Positions 55,901 through 63,807 of a DNA stretch of 64,000 nt are shown piece by piece. Positions within the stretch are counted from its first letter, which is position 1; each line of letters starts with the position of its first letter. The notes under the pieces are model-generated. The model saw only the letters and a list, made by a program, of their open reading frames with translations, was not told where the DNA came from and ran no database searches. Both the position numbers and the translations under genes were made by a program. Source of the stretch: Fluviicola sp. (GTDB lineage Bacteria; Bacteroidota; Bacteroidia; Flavobacteriales_D; Crocinitomicaceae); assembly GCF_029266855.1 (NCBI RefSeq), contig NZ_JAQSWB010000004.1, forward strand, positions 1 to 64,000, written 5' to 3'.

Positions 55901-56856
55901 AAAGCCGTACCGGTCGTATTAAATTTGGTGATTGCTACATCAAACCCGGGAATTGTTCCTCCTCCAAGTGAATATGAATTCCCGCCATTAAAGCTTAAAT
56001 CGTAAGATCCGGTGACAGTGGGATAAAAGCCTGGTCCGGCAAACACAATTCCTCCGGCATACAAATTCCCTTCCTGATCCGGTGTGGCTGTCATCCCCCA
56101 ATTATCCATCGTAGATCCTGTAAAAGTGGAGAAAACGATATCGGGATCAATTACCAGCGTGTCCGTTTCCGAATAACCTTTTGGAAATTCATAAGAAACC
56201 AACCCATTTTCCAGCTTGAATAAAACCGGAACTTTTGATTTTCGTCCATTCTTTATATTCCAGGCAACCGGTTCTTTCTCAATGATCTCACCGAAATCAG
56301 TACGGGTTACCAAATCTCCTTCACGAAGAAAAACCTCTTTACTTCCTGAAATTTTAGTGATGATCTGTTTTACATCTGCTCCCGGGGCAAGGATAAAGGA
56401 ATACTTCAGAAAATCAGCCTGTCCTTCTACGATCAGATCGATTCCGTTATAAACATCATCGTAGATAACCTTATCCGTACTATAAACTTTTGATTTCCAT
56501 TTGCTCCGGTCACTTCCCTGGTAGTAATTTCGATAAGCCTGGCTGGGTTTTCCTTTTGATTTCGCTCCTTTCCAGGAAACATTGAGAAATTCGGATTTAA
56601 CGATCTGGCAGTGAATAGCTGCTTCTTCTGCGGCGACAGATTCTTTTTCTTTCCCATCGTGGTGATGAGACATTGCATCGCTCAAAAAATAGGTGAATCC
56701 GGTTTCGTTGATTAGCACGGATCCCTGATGCATATCCACTTTGAAATGAACCCGAGAATCCCACTGTCCTTCGTTTGGGTGCAACAATACATTTTCAGTC
56801 TGCCCAAAAGCAACTGAATATAAGCACATTACACCAAAAAAAATGCGATAGAACAT
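52948..56856 (-). CDS. SBBP/PKD surface protein with CHU_C (type B T9SS) domain
   Basis: 1302 residues, signal peptide 'MFYRIFFGVMCLYSVAFGQ'. Residues about 20-245 match the N-terminal domain that precedes SBBP propellers ('NVLLHPNEGQWDSRVHFKVD', 'YDDVYNGIDLIVEGQADFLK', 'DTLVIDPDIVFSTFTG'). About 250-740 are SBBP-type blades with 'ALIYSTYLGGSGNESVHSL' and 'LIWSTFVGGSGHDSGNGI'. A PKD domain lies near 785-815 ('WHFGDGGTSNLVNPSHVYSG'). Four or five Ig-like modules follow, then CHU_C ('NTFTPNHNGTNEMF', 'IFNRWGELIY', 'WDGTYAGKPSPDGVYTW'). T9SS exported, probably on the cell surface. Monocistronic, convergent with 51588-52964 and divergent from purF. Confidence 0.9.
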   Translation of the reverse strand: MFYRIFFGVMCLYSVAFGQTENVLLHPNEGQWDSRVHFKVDMHQGSVLINETGFTYFLSDAMSHHHDGKEKESVAAEEAAIHCQIVKSEFLNVSWKGAKSKGKPSQAYRNYYQGSDRSKWKSKVYSTDKVIYDDVYNGIDLIVEGQADFLKYSFILAPGADVKQIITKISGSKEVFLREGDLVTRTDFGEIIEKEPVAWNIKNGRKSKVPVLFKLENGLVSYEFPKGYSETDTLVIDPDIVFSTFTGSTMDNWGMTATPDQEGNLYAGGIVFAGPGFYPTVTGSYDLSFNGGNSYSLGGGTIPGFDVAITKFNTTGTALIYSTYLGGSGNESVHSLVTDPQGHLYALGVTSSPNFPTITGCVDQSFNGGPTIITNELGFIGADMYVCHFDENGENLIGSTYLGGAGTDGINAGSLYFNYGDPFRGEIVVKNGEVYVASSSASFDFPVANAFQGVLNGAQDAVVVKMNNGLTSLIWSTFVGGSGHDSGNGIQISSTGEVFVAGGTTSSNMPFSTGMDLTYNGGIADAYVMRLSGAGAVLSGTYSGTNEYDQAFFVQLDLDDNVYIYAQSAGSIAISPGKYGVANSGQFVAKFLPDLSNVLWTTPIGSGSGHIEISPTAFLVSNCYEIYLAGWGGQVNVANSPGAVNSTTSGLPVTSDAYQSTTNGSNFWLAVLEEDATALNYATFIGGTTNSSSNHVDGGTSRFDKNGNIYHAVCAACGSVNNGFTTTPGVWGPSNPSPNCNLAAFKFELSTIEAVVAAPDPLVCLPDPVVFNNNSANGNEFEWHFGDGGTSNLVNPSHVYSGPGQYTVTLIVRDTTQCFTPDTVQFIVNIGDFNGGIVNPLAETCANVPFQMEAFGGSVYHWEPAALFNNPNISNPLVTSSQNVQIYCVISDSCGIDTVYAQVNILNGALSISNDTAICAGNSVNLFANGVTQITWSPATYLDNPSSLNPVSTPLQSITYSVVGTTSDGCELTGNVHIHVDADMPDPVMPDSLVYCQGASGVVNVSGATSYNWSPQTDINPVTGPQVTISTQTSQYYYCDFSNACGTVRDSIFVEINVPIILAGNDTTICPGEIASIFASGGVSYTWSPGPYGLLQPNGAVVLVKPGISTTYVVVGVDQYGCSDTASVRVELFPSPFVQTNPDVYAIFGEEVQLNAISNTAISYVWSPAEYLSCNVCQNPVTEPNKPMTFTVTVYDINGCSATDIVRIYYDALIYVPNTFTPNHNGTNEMFFALGVNIRDFRLEIFNRWGELIYSGDALSQMWDGTYAGKPSPDGVYTWKIEYGEMISDERHQIVGHVNLLR

Positions 56857-56994
56857 TAAACGAATTTACAAATACTAATCAAAATAAAAAAGCACAAAGA
56901 ATGTTATTTATTTACCTGTATTTACTAGACTATGAATTCAATAAAAAGTTGTTTTTTGATAAAACATTTCTCACCTGAATCGATTTAGAATCCG

Positions 56995-57002
56995 TAACTT
57001 TG
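56995..57002 (+). promoter_or_regulatory. Predicted -7 box TAACTTTG for the purF-HK-gpmI unit
   Basis: Exact TAnnTTTG match followed by C, 20 nt before the ATG at 57023. Confidence 0.7.
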
Positions 57003-57022
57003 CACCAAGATTTTTGATGCCC

Positions 57023-58924
57023 ATGAGCGATGCAATTAAACATGAATGCGGAATCGCACTCATTCGATTAAAAAAGCCACTACAGTATTATGTTGATAAG
57101 TACGGAACGGCTTTTTATGGTTTAAACAAGCTTCATCTTTTAATGGAAAAGCAGCATAACCGGGGACAAGATGGCGCCGGTGTTGCAAACATTAAATTAG
57201 ACATGGAACCCGGAGAGCGTTATATTTCGCGCTACAGGAGTATCGATCCCAAACCAATCCAGGATATTTTTGATCATATCAATAAGCGTTTTTACGAAAT
57301 CGGGGAAGAAAATCCCGAGTTACTAAAAGACGTGAATTACCTGAAGAAAAATGCCGGATTTACCGGAGAATTATTTTTAGGACATTTAAGATACGGAACC
57401 TTCGGTAGGAATTCAATTGAGAGTTGTCATCCGTTTTTAAGACAAAACAACTGGATCACCAGAAACCTGGTTGTTGCAGGGAATTTTAACCTTACAAATG
57501 TTGATGAGCTTTTCGAGGTGTTATTGGAAATCGGGCAGCATCCAAAAGAAAAATCAGATACAGTAACCGTTCTTGAGAAAATCGGGCACTTCTTAGATGT
57601 TGCAAACGATGAGCTGGTTCAAAAATACCAGTCTCTGGGTTACAATAGTCATGATGTTTATCAAAAAGTTGCGGAAAACATTGATATTCAGCAGATTCTG
57701 AAACAATCTTCGGAAGTTTGGGATGGCGGATACGCAATGGCTGGATTGTTTGGTCACGGAGATGCTTTCGTATTGCGAGATCCGAATGGTATCAGACCGG
57801 CATTTTACTTTGAAGATGAAGAAGTTTGTGTGGTTGCGTCAGAAAGACCGGTTATTCAAACAGCATTCAACTTAAAGTATGATGAGATCAGGGAATTAAC
57901 TCCCGGACATGCTTTGATTATTAAGAAAAACGGTACCGTTTCCGAAGTTGAGATCAATGCACCGAAAGCTCCGGCAAAATGTTCCTTCGAACGCATTTAT
58001 TTCTCCCGTGGAAATGATTTTGACATCTACCAGGAGCGTAAGAATCTGGGGCGTTATGTTGTTCCGAATGTATTAAAAACAATCGATTACGATTTAGATA
58101 ATTCTGTTTTCTCCTTTATCCCAAACACTGCAGAGGGCAGTTTTTACGGAATGATCAAAGGTTTGGAAGATTATCTGAACGAACAGAAATACGAACAATT
58201 ATTGGCTATAGACGGGAAACCGACTCCGGAACAATTGAAAGAAATCCTGAACCGCAGAGCACGTATAGAAAAGATTGCTATCAAAGATGCAAAGGCACGC
58301 ACATTTATCACACAAGATGATGCGCGGGATGATATGGTTGCCCAGGTTTACGATATTACCTATGGCTCGGTCGTTCGCGGAAAAGACAATTTAGTTGTTA
58401 TTGATGACAGTATTGTTCGTGGAACAACTTTAAAACATTCCATTTTACGCATTTTGGATCGTTTGGATCCGAAACGCATACTCGTTGTTTCATCGGCTCC
58501 TCAAATCCGTTATCCCGATTGCTATGGAATTGACATGGCTAAAATGGGAGATTTCATAGCTTTTGACGCTGCCATTACCTTACTTAAAGAAAGCGGCAGA
58601 CAACATATCATAGACAGTTGTTACCGCAAATCAAAAGAGCAGGAGAAATTACCGAAAGAGCAAATTATAAACTACGTAAAAGACATTTACGCTCCTTTTA
58701 CAGCCGAAGAAATTTCTGCTCAGATTGCCAAAATGCTTACTCCGGAAAACATCAAAGCAGAAGTTCATATTGTTTATCAAACAGTAGAGGATCTACACAG
58801 AGCATGTCCCGGAAACACAGGTGATTGGTATTTTACAGGGAATTACCCTACTCCCGGAGGGAATAAAGTCGTGAACAAAGCTTTTATTAATTATATTGAA
58901 GGCAAAAACGAACGAGCTTACTAA
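57023..58924 (+). CDS. purF: Amidophosphoribosyltransferase-like protein, long form
   Basis: 633 residues from ATG at 57023 (MSDAIKHECGIALIRL); ATGs at 57017 and a TTG at 57014 add only two or three residues. Makes 5-phosphoribosylamine from PRPP and glutamine, the first step of purine synthesis. The Ntn nucleophile would be Cys9 ('HECGIAL'), so an eight-residue propeptide must be removed. Other glutaminase motifs: 'HNRGQDGAGVANI', 'GHLRYGT', 'GNFNLTN'. The PRPP loop is 'VVIDDSIVRGTTLKHS'. It is about 130-150 residues longer than E. coli or Bacillus PurF, with extra sequence in the middle ('GLEDYLNEQKYEQLLAIDGK') and at the C-terminus; this long form is usual in Flavobacteriia. It starts an operon with a histidine kinase 5 bp downstream. 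Confidence 0.9.
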   Translation: MSDAIKHECGIALIRLKKPLQYYVDKYGTAFYGLNKLHLLMEKQHNRGQDGAGVANIKLDMEPGERYISRYRSIDPKPIQDIFDHINKRFYEIGEENPELLKDVNYLKKNAGFTGELFLGHLRYGTFGRNSIESCHPFLRQNNWITRNLVVAGNFNLTNVDELFEVLLEIGQHPKEKSDTVTVLEKIGHFLDVANDELVQKYQSLGYNSHDVYQKVAENIDIQQILKQSSEVWDGGYAMAGLFGHGDAFVLRDPNGIRPAFYFEDEEVCVVASERPVIQTAFNLKYDEIRELTPGHALIIKKNGTVSEVEINAPKAPAKCSFERIYFSRGNDFDIYQERKNLGRYVVPNVLKTIDYDLDNSVFSFIPNTAEGSFYGMIKGLEDYLNEQKYEQLLAIDGKPTPEQLKEILNRRARIEKIAIKDAKARTFITQDDARDDMVAQVYDITYGSVVRGKDNLVVIDDSIVRGTTLKHSILRILDRLDPKRILVVSSAPQIRYPDCYGIDMAKMGDFIAFDAAITLLKESGRQHIIDSCYRKSKEQEKLPKEQIINYVKDIYAPFTAEEISAQIAKMLTPENIKAEVHIVYQTVEDLHRACPGNTGDWYFTGNYPTPGGNKVVNKAFINYIEGKNERAY

Positions 58925-58929
58925 GAAAA

Positions 58930-59832
58930 ATGCTTAAAAAACCAACAACTGTTTTCGTATACTTGTTGGGTGCTTATGTACTGATTCAATTCCTTTGGTG
59001 GGGTTATCATCTTATTGATTTAACCCGCGCATCGCATCATACAGACCAAACTGTTAACAAACGAATCATAATGATCATCGGTGAAGGATCAGTCTTCCTG
59101 GTTCTCTTGCTTTTCGGTCTTTGGAAAATAAAGCGCTCCATCAAGAAAGAAATTCAGATAGCCCGCCAGCAGAATAATTTCATGTTATCTGTAACGCATG
59201 AGCTAAAAACTCCGCTTGCAGCAACTAAGCTCTATCTTCAGACCATTCAAAAGCATAAGTTAAGTGAAGAAAAACAAATTGAACTGATCCAAAAAGCATT
59301 GGACGAATCAAGCAGGCTGGAAACCTTGGTCGAGCAAATACTTACTGCTTCTAGGCTTGAACAACAAGCCATGCCGCGCCTGATGACCTCTATTTCTTTG
59401 AAAGATTTCCTGCAGAAATTAATTGCAATTCAGGAGAAAAGATTCAACATTTCCATTCGTATGAATGACTTCAAAGACATTCAATTCGAAACAGATCCGC
59501 TTATTTTCACCAATATTCTGAATAATCTTATCGAAAACGCCTACAAATACGGGTATACCGAACAAGGTATTGATTTAACGGTTTCCAAAGATGATCAATA
59601 CATTTCTATAGGTGTAAGAGATTACGGAAAAGGAATACCGGCAGAACAGCAGGATCTCTTATTCAAAAAATTCAATCGTTTAGAAAACGAAGAAACACGC
59701 AGCACAAAAGGAACCGGACTTGGGTTATTCATAGCCAAAGAATGCGCAAGAACCCTCGGGGGAAACCTAAAACTCATAAAAGTTGAAGGCCCCGGAGCAT
59801 GTTTCCAAATACAAATGCCTTATGATGAGTAA
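58930..59832 (+). CDS. Two-helix membrane sensor histidine kinase, orphan
   Basis: 300 residues. Two membrane helices (about 9-27 and 47-66) flank a short periplasmic loop of about 20 residues, so there is no sizeable sensor domain and no HAMP. The H-box is 'FMLSVTHELKTPLAATKLYL' with the phospho-accepting His; the ATPase has N-box 'NILNNLIENAYKYG', G1 'DYGKGIP' and G2 'GTGLGLFIAKECA'. All catalytic motifs are intact. No response regulator is adjacent. The gene sits 5 bp after purF and overlaps gpmI, so it is expressed with purine and glycolysis enzymes. Confidence 0.9.
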   Translation: MLKKPTTVFVYLLGAYVLIQFLWWGYHLIDLTRASHHTDQTVNKRIIMIIGEGSVFLVLLLFGLWKIKRSIKKEIQIARQQNNFMLSVTHELKTPLAATKLYLQTIQKHKLSEEKQIELIQKALDESSRLETLVEQILTASRLEQQAMPRLMTSISLKDFLQKLIAIQEKRFNISIRMNDFKDIQFETDPLIFTNILNNLIENAYKYGYTEQGIDLTVSKDDQYISIGVRDYGKGIPAEQQDLLFKKFNRLENEETRSTKGTGLGLFIAKECARTLGGNLKLIKVEGPGACFQIQMPYDE

Positions 59833-61348
59833 TCAGAAAGTTGGTTTAATAATTCTGGATGGTTGGGGAATTGGAGACCGTTCAAATGCCGACGCCATTT
59901 TTAATTCAAGAACCCCGGTAATGGATTCATTACTTGAAAAATATCCGCACAATACCCTGACAGCCAGTGGTGAAGCAGTAGGTCTTCCGGACGGCCAGAT
60001 GGGGAACTCGGAAGTAGGACATCTGAATATCGGGGCTGGCCGTGTAGTTTACCAGGAACTAACCCGTATTAACAAATCCATTCGCGAAGGTGTCTTTTTT
60101 CAGAACCCTGTTCTGGTGGAGTGCTTTCATCAAGCGAAAAAAAACGGAACAAAAGTTCATTTTATAGGCCTCGTTTCAAATGGTGGAGTTCATAGTTCAC
60201 AGGATCATTTGCATGCCTTACTGGATATGGCTAACAGTTATGACCTAAAGAATGTTTGGGTACATGCATTTACAGACGGTAGAGATTGCGATCCGAAAAG
60301 TGGTTTAGGGTTTATTGAAAAGCTGGAAGATTATATGAAGCTGTCTACCGGTAAAATTGCAACCATTGTGGGGCGTTATTATGCGATGGACAGAGATAAT
60401 CGCTGGGAGCGCATCCAGGTGGCTTATGATGCAATGGTAAGAGGAATCGGTAAACCATTCTTTCATGCAGCCAAATCAATTGAAGCAAGTTATGAGGATG
60501 ACATTACCGACGAATTTATCCAACCGCTCATTATCAATACCGGAGAAGGAAGAATTCAGGATGGAGATACCGTAATTTGTTTCAACTTCAGAACAGATCG
60601 TCCGAGAGAAATCAGTCAGGCCTTGACCCAGCAGGCATATCCTGAATACGGAATGAAACCCCTGCACCTGTCGTATTATACCATGACCAGGTATGATGCC
60701 AAGTTCAAAAACGTACATGCAATCTTTGAGAAAGACAACCTGCATAACACATTAGGTGAAATATTAAGCAAAATGGACCGCACTCAGGTACGAATTGCTG
60801 AAACAGAGAAGTATCCGCATGTTACCTTCTTTTTCAATGGTGGGCGCGAGCAGGAATTCAAAGGTGAATCCAGAATTTTGGTGAAATCACCCAAGGTTGC
60901 GACTTATGATTTACAACCTGAAATGAGTGCTCCTGAGGTAAAGGAGCGGATTCTGGAAAAATTAAGAACAGATGAACCCGACTTCTTTTGTTTAAACTTT
61001 GCCAATCCGGATATGGTTGGCCATACAGGAGTTTACGAGGCTATCGTAAAAGCTGTTGAAACTGTTGACTCATGCCTGGGTGAGATTGTTGATCTATGTT
61101 CCATTTTAAACTATGAATTAATAATCATTGCCGATCACGGAAATGCTGATGTAGCATTTAATGCTGACGGTTCACCGAATACAGCTCATTCATTGAATCC
61201 CGTACCGGTTATTCTTGTTACAAAACAGGAGGATTTGCGGTTAAACTCAGGAATTCTGGCTGACGTAGCCCCTACTATTCTCGATCGCATGCGTATTGCT
61301 GCTCCTTTAGAAATGAGTGGTAAAACGCTGGTGACTTTAAATCATTAA
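59825..61348 (+). CDS. gpmI: 2,3-bisphosphoglycerate-independent phosphoglycerate mutase
   Basis: 507 residues from ATG at 59825 (MSNQKVGLIILDGWGIGD); the ATG at 59822 is adjacent. Interconverts 3- and 2-phosphoglycerate using two Mn ions. 'MGNSEVGHLNIGAGRVV' holds the phosphoserine nucleophile; 'CFNFRTDRPREISQAL', 'NFANPDMVGHTGVYEA' and 'IIADHGNADVA' supply metal ligands. The length is typical. The start overlaps the end of the kinase gene by 8 bp, so translation is probably coupled. It is the last gene of the operon, ending 17 bp before a long palindrome. Confidence 0.96.
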   Translation: MSNQKVGLIILDGWGIGDRSNADAIFNSRTPVMDSLLEKYPHNTLTASGEAVGLPDGQMGNSEVGHLNIGAGRVVYQELTRINKSIREGVFFQNPVLVECFHQAKKNGTKVHFIGLVSNGGVHSSQDHLHALLDMANSYDLKNVWVHAFTDGRDCDPKSGLGFIEKLEDYMKLSTGKIATIVGRYYAMDRDNRWERIQVAYDAMVRGIGKPFFHAAKSIEASYEDDITDEFIQPLIINTGEGRIQDGDTVICFNFRTDRPREISQALTQQAYPEYGMKPLHLSYYTMTRYDAKFKNVHAIFEKDNLHNTLGEILSKMDRTQVRIAETEKYPHVTFFFNGGREQEFKGESRILVKSPKVATYDLQPEMSAPEVKERILEKLRTDEPDFFCLNFANPDMVGHTGVYEAIVKAVETVDSCLGEIVDLCSILNYELIIIADHGNADVAFNADGSPNTAHSLNPVPVILVTKQEDLRLNSGILADVAPTILDRMRIAAPLEMSGKTLVTLNH

Positions 61349-61364
61349 AAAACCGAAAATATAC

Positions 61365-61402
61365 AAACAAGTAGGGCGCGATTAATCGCGCCCTACTTGT
61401 TT
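61365..61402. terminator. 38-bp perfect palindrome, probable bidirectional terminator
   Basis: Two perfect 19-bp arms centred at 61383/61384, with GTAGGGCGCGATT at the core of the left arm. It lies between the convergent ends of gpmI (61348) and the 61418 adhesin, and short T-rich stretches follow on both sides. It is very GC-rich in the core compared with its surroundings. Confidence 0.75.
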
Positions 61403-61417
61403 TATGAGTATTACTTA

Positions 61418-63652
61418 TTATTGTCTGATCAATTGTAAAAATCCTTGACCTGTAAGTTCTCTGCCCATTAATCCTTTCACGGTGTATTGTACGAAATAAA
61501 CTCCGTCCGGTGCAATAGTGCCATTGATTTTTCCATCCCAGAAAGGATCTAATCCTGTTCCTTCATATACCAAATTACCCCAGCGGTTATTGATTGTAAT
61601 CGTTACCTCAGTTGCATTGGTGGTTGTCAATTTAAACACCTCGTTGTTTGCATCACCATTTGGTGTAAAGATGTTCGGAATGATAACCGTTGGTTCCGGG
61701 TAAATACAAGAACCGTCATTTTGAACTGCAGTCGGATCAAAGTTCGTTGCAAGCGGGTCAGTACAGCCACATTCAACAATTGCTACGGATGCATAAGCGG
61801 TATCTCTACATGGTCCGTTAATTGCGATCAACACCTGATCAGCTGAAACTGTAAAGGTTTGATTCTGGGAACTTAAATCGTTTACCATTGCTGAATTACC
61901 ATTTCCAAAATACCATTCAAAATTCGTTGCATTCTGACTGTTGTTTGTAAAGGTTACATTCAAAGGATTACATCCGGAAATCGAACTTAAGGTAAAATCA
62001 GCGATCGGACCCGGCTCACTAGTCAACAATATGGAATCCGTAACCGAACAAACATTATCCGTAAGTGTGAAAACATACCATCCCGGAGGAAGATTTTGCA
62101 TTACAGTAGCGTCGATTTCAAATGGTCCGCCGGTATTTGGTCCTTCCCAGTGATACTGCGGCTGGCCAGTTATTCCTTCTCCCATTCCACTTACGGCTCC
62201 ATCCGGTGTACAGGCAGAGGCCGGGAACATCATCATCGTATCAATAGCTAAAGTTTGATTCATGGTTACCGTTACGGTATCCGTTCCGGTATTCCCACAT
62301 TGGTCTGTAGCAGTGACATAATAATCAATTGATCCGTTTTGAAAAATCGGTACATAAGCCGAATTTCCGGTTTGTCCCAGATAAGACCAAAGATATGTGT
62401 ATGGACCAAAACCTCCACTGGCTGTAGCCGTTACAGGCACAGAATCGTTGGCACAAAATACCGTAGGATTTGACTCATTAATTGGTAATGTTGGTCCGTC
62501 AATAATATATAGCGTTCCTGTTGTAATAATGGTATCTCCACATTCCGTAATTGTTGTAGCTGTAATAATTACAGTCTCAGGAGTCTCAGTAATTCCATCT
62601 CCGATAGGAAATAAGTTAATTACAATTGTATCCTCTCCGGGAAGGAAAGTAATCGGGTTTGGTAAATTATTATAATCTGCCCCGGCGTTTGGTGACATAA
62701 TAGCTGTACCGCCGATATCATAATTCACCAATAAGGTATCACCCAATTGCGTTTGAGGACGGGAGAAGATGAATTGTGCACCTGTACAGTTTTCAATTAC
62801 AGTAGTATCTCCGGTTACTGTTGCAACAGCGATATCCACAGCCTCTGAAGAGAATGAATCAGCTTCGAGAAAAACCCCTGAATCCCAACCATTATCAGCA
62901 ATATTACAGATAGCAAGTTTAATGTGATAAGTTTGTCCGCATTGTACACTTGCATTCGCCGTTAAAACTACAGTAGTTCCGTCAAATTGAATAGCATTTC
63001 CATATGCTACGCCATTTACATTGTTAACGTAATAAGCAGAATTCGTTGATGGACTTACATTATCAATAGTTACAGGAGTTGCTGTTCCGGGTACCAAAGC
63101 AATATTTATTGCACCGTTTGAATACGGCCCGGCTATCCCAGGTCCTGAAAGGAAAAAACCAAATGCATCATTGAATCCCGCGTTAACAAATTCAGGATAT
63201 TCTTCCGACCCGAAGATATATCTGAAACTAATGGTATCTCCGGATGGAACAAAGTCAAATTCCAAAACGACTCCGTTAGTTGGATTGTCATTTGAAATAG
63301 CAATCAAATCCGGATCTGTAGAAACATCCGGAGTTGCCGGAACATTATTAGAAAATGACCCTGAGTTATTCGGACCAACTGCTGCGTTTCCATTACCGGA
63401 TGTTAACAATACTCCGGTTGAAATCGGGAAACTAGAACCGTTGCTGTTGAAAAAAGTAACATTCCCCTGTGGAGTCTGAGCATTCACTGCAGAACCATTA
63501 TAGGTAATGTTCGAAGCAACAACTCCATTTCCCATTAAAATGTTTTGTACCAGTGTACTTGGTGATTGTGTATTTTGCACAACGATTTGTGCTTTTACAT
63601 CATTCCAGATAAGAATGAGACCTAAAATAAGTATTGTAGTAATTTTCTTCAT
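61418..63652 (-). CDS. Choice-of-anchor L adhesin with Calx-beta, PKD and CHU_C domains, second copy
   Basis: 744 residues, signal peptide 'MKKITTILILGLILIWNDVK', ending at about KAQ. The choice-of-anchor L domain (about 22-275) has 'STLVQNILMGNGVVASNITY', 'LEFDFVPSGDTISFRYIFGS', 'FNDAFGFFLSGPGIAGPYSN' and 'CGQTYHIKLAICNIADNGWD'. Then come a Calx-beta-like domain (about 280-390, 'DGITETPETVIITA'), an Ig-like module, a PKD-like domain ('FEWYFGNGNSAM') and a 'CTDPLATNFDPTAVQNDGSC' motif (about 628-650). CHU_C ends the protein ('NIFTPNGDANNEVF', 'INNRWGNLVY', 'WDGKINGTIAPDGVYFVQYT'). Same order as 29586-31988, so the two are paralogs. T9SS exported. Confidence 0.88.
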   Translation of the reverse strand: MKKITTILILGLILIWNDVKAQIVVQNTQSPSTLVQNILMGNGVVASNITYNGSAVNAQTPQGNVTFFNSNGSSFPISTGVLLTSGNGNAAVGPNNSGSFSNNVPATPDVSTDPDLIAISNDNPTNGVVLEFDFVPSGDTISFRYIFGSEEYPEFVNAGFNDAFGFFLSGPGIAGPYSNGAINIALVPGTATPVTIDNVSPSTNSAYYVNNVNGVAYGNAIQFDGTTVVLTANASVQCGQTYHIKLAICNIADNGWDSGVFLEADSFSSEAVDIAVATVTGDTTVIENCTGAQFIFSRPQTQLGDTLLVNYDIGGTAIMSPNAGADYNNLPNPITFLPGEDTIVINLFPIGDGITETPETVIITATTITECGDTIITTGTLYIIDGPTLPINESNPTVFCANDSVPVTATASGGFGPYTYLWSYLGQTGNSAYVPIFQNGSIDYYVTATDQCGNTGTDTVTVTMNQTLAIDTMMMFPASACTPDGAVSGMGEGITGQPQYHWEGPNTGGPFEIDATVMQNLPPGWYVFTLTDNVCSVTDSILLTSEPGPIADFTLSSISGCNPLNVTFTNNSQNATNFEWYFGNGNSAMVNDLSSQNQTFTVSADQVLIAINGPCRDTAYASVAIVECGCTDPLATNFDPTAVQNDGSCIYPEPTVIIPNIFTPNGDANNEVFKLTTTNATEVTITINNRWGNLVYEGTGLDPFWDGKINGTIAPDGVYFVQYTVKGLMGRELTGQGFLQLIRQ

Positions 63653-63807
63653 ATCATAATCTTATGTCCTTTAGACTCAAAAATGTGTTAAAGGTTGCAT
63701 TTAAGTGCCAATATTATTAAATTTTGTTTAACTGTTAAATTTTAATCACAATTATTCGATAAAAAACGCGGCGATTTAACCAAATTTGCCTGAGAAATAT
63801 AAAAATC

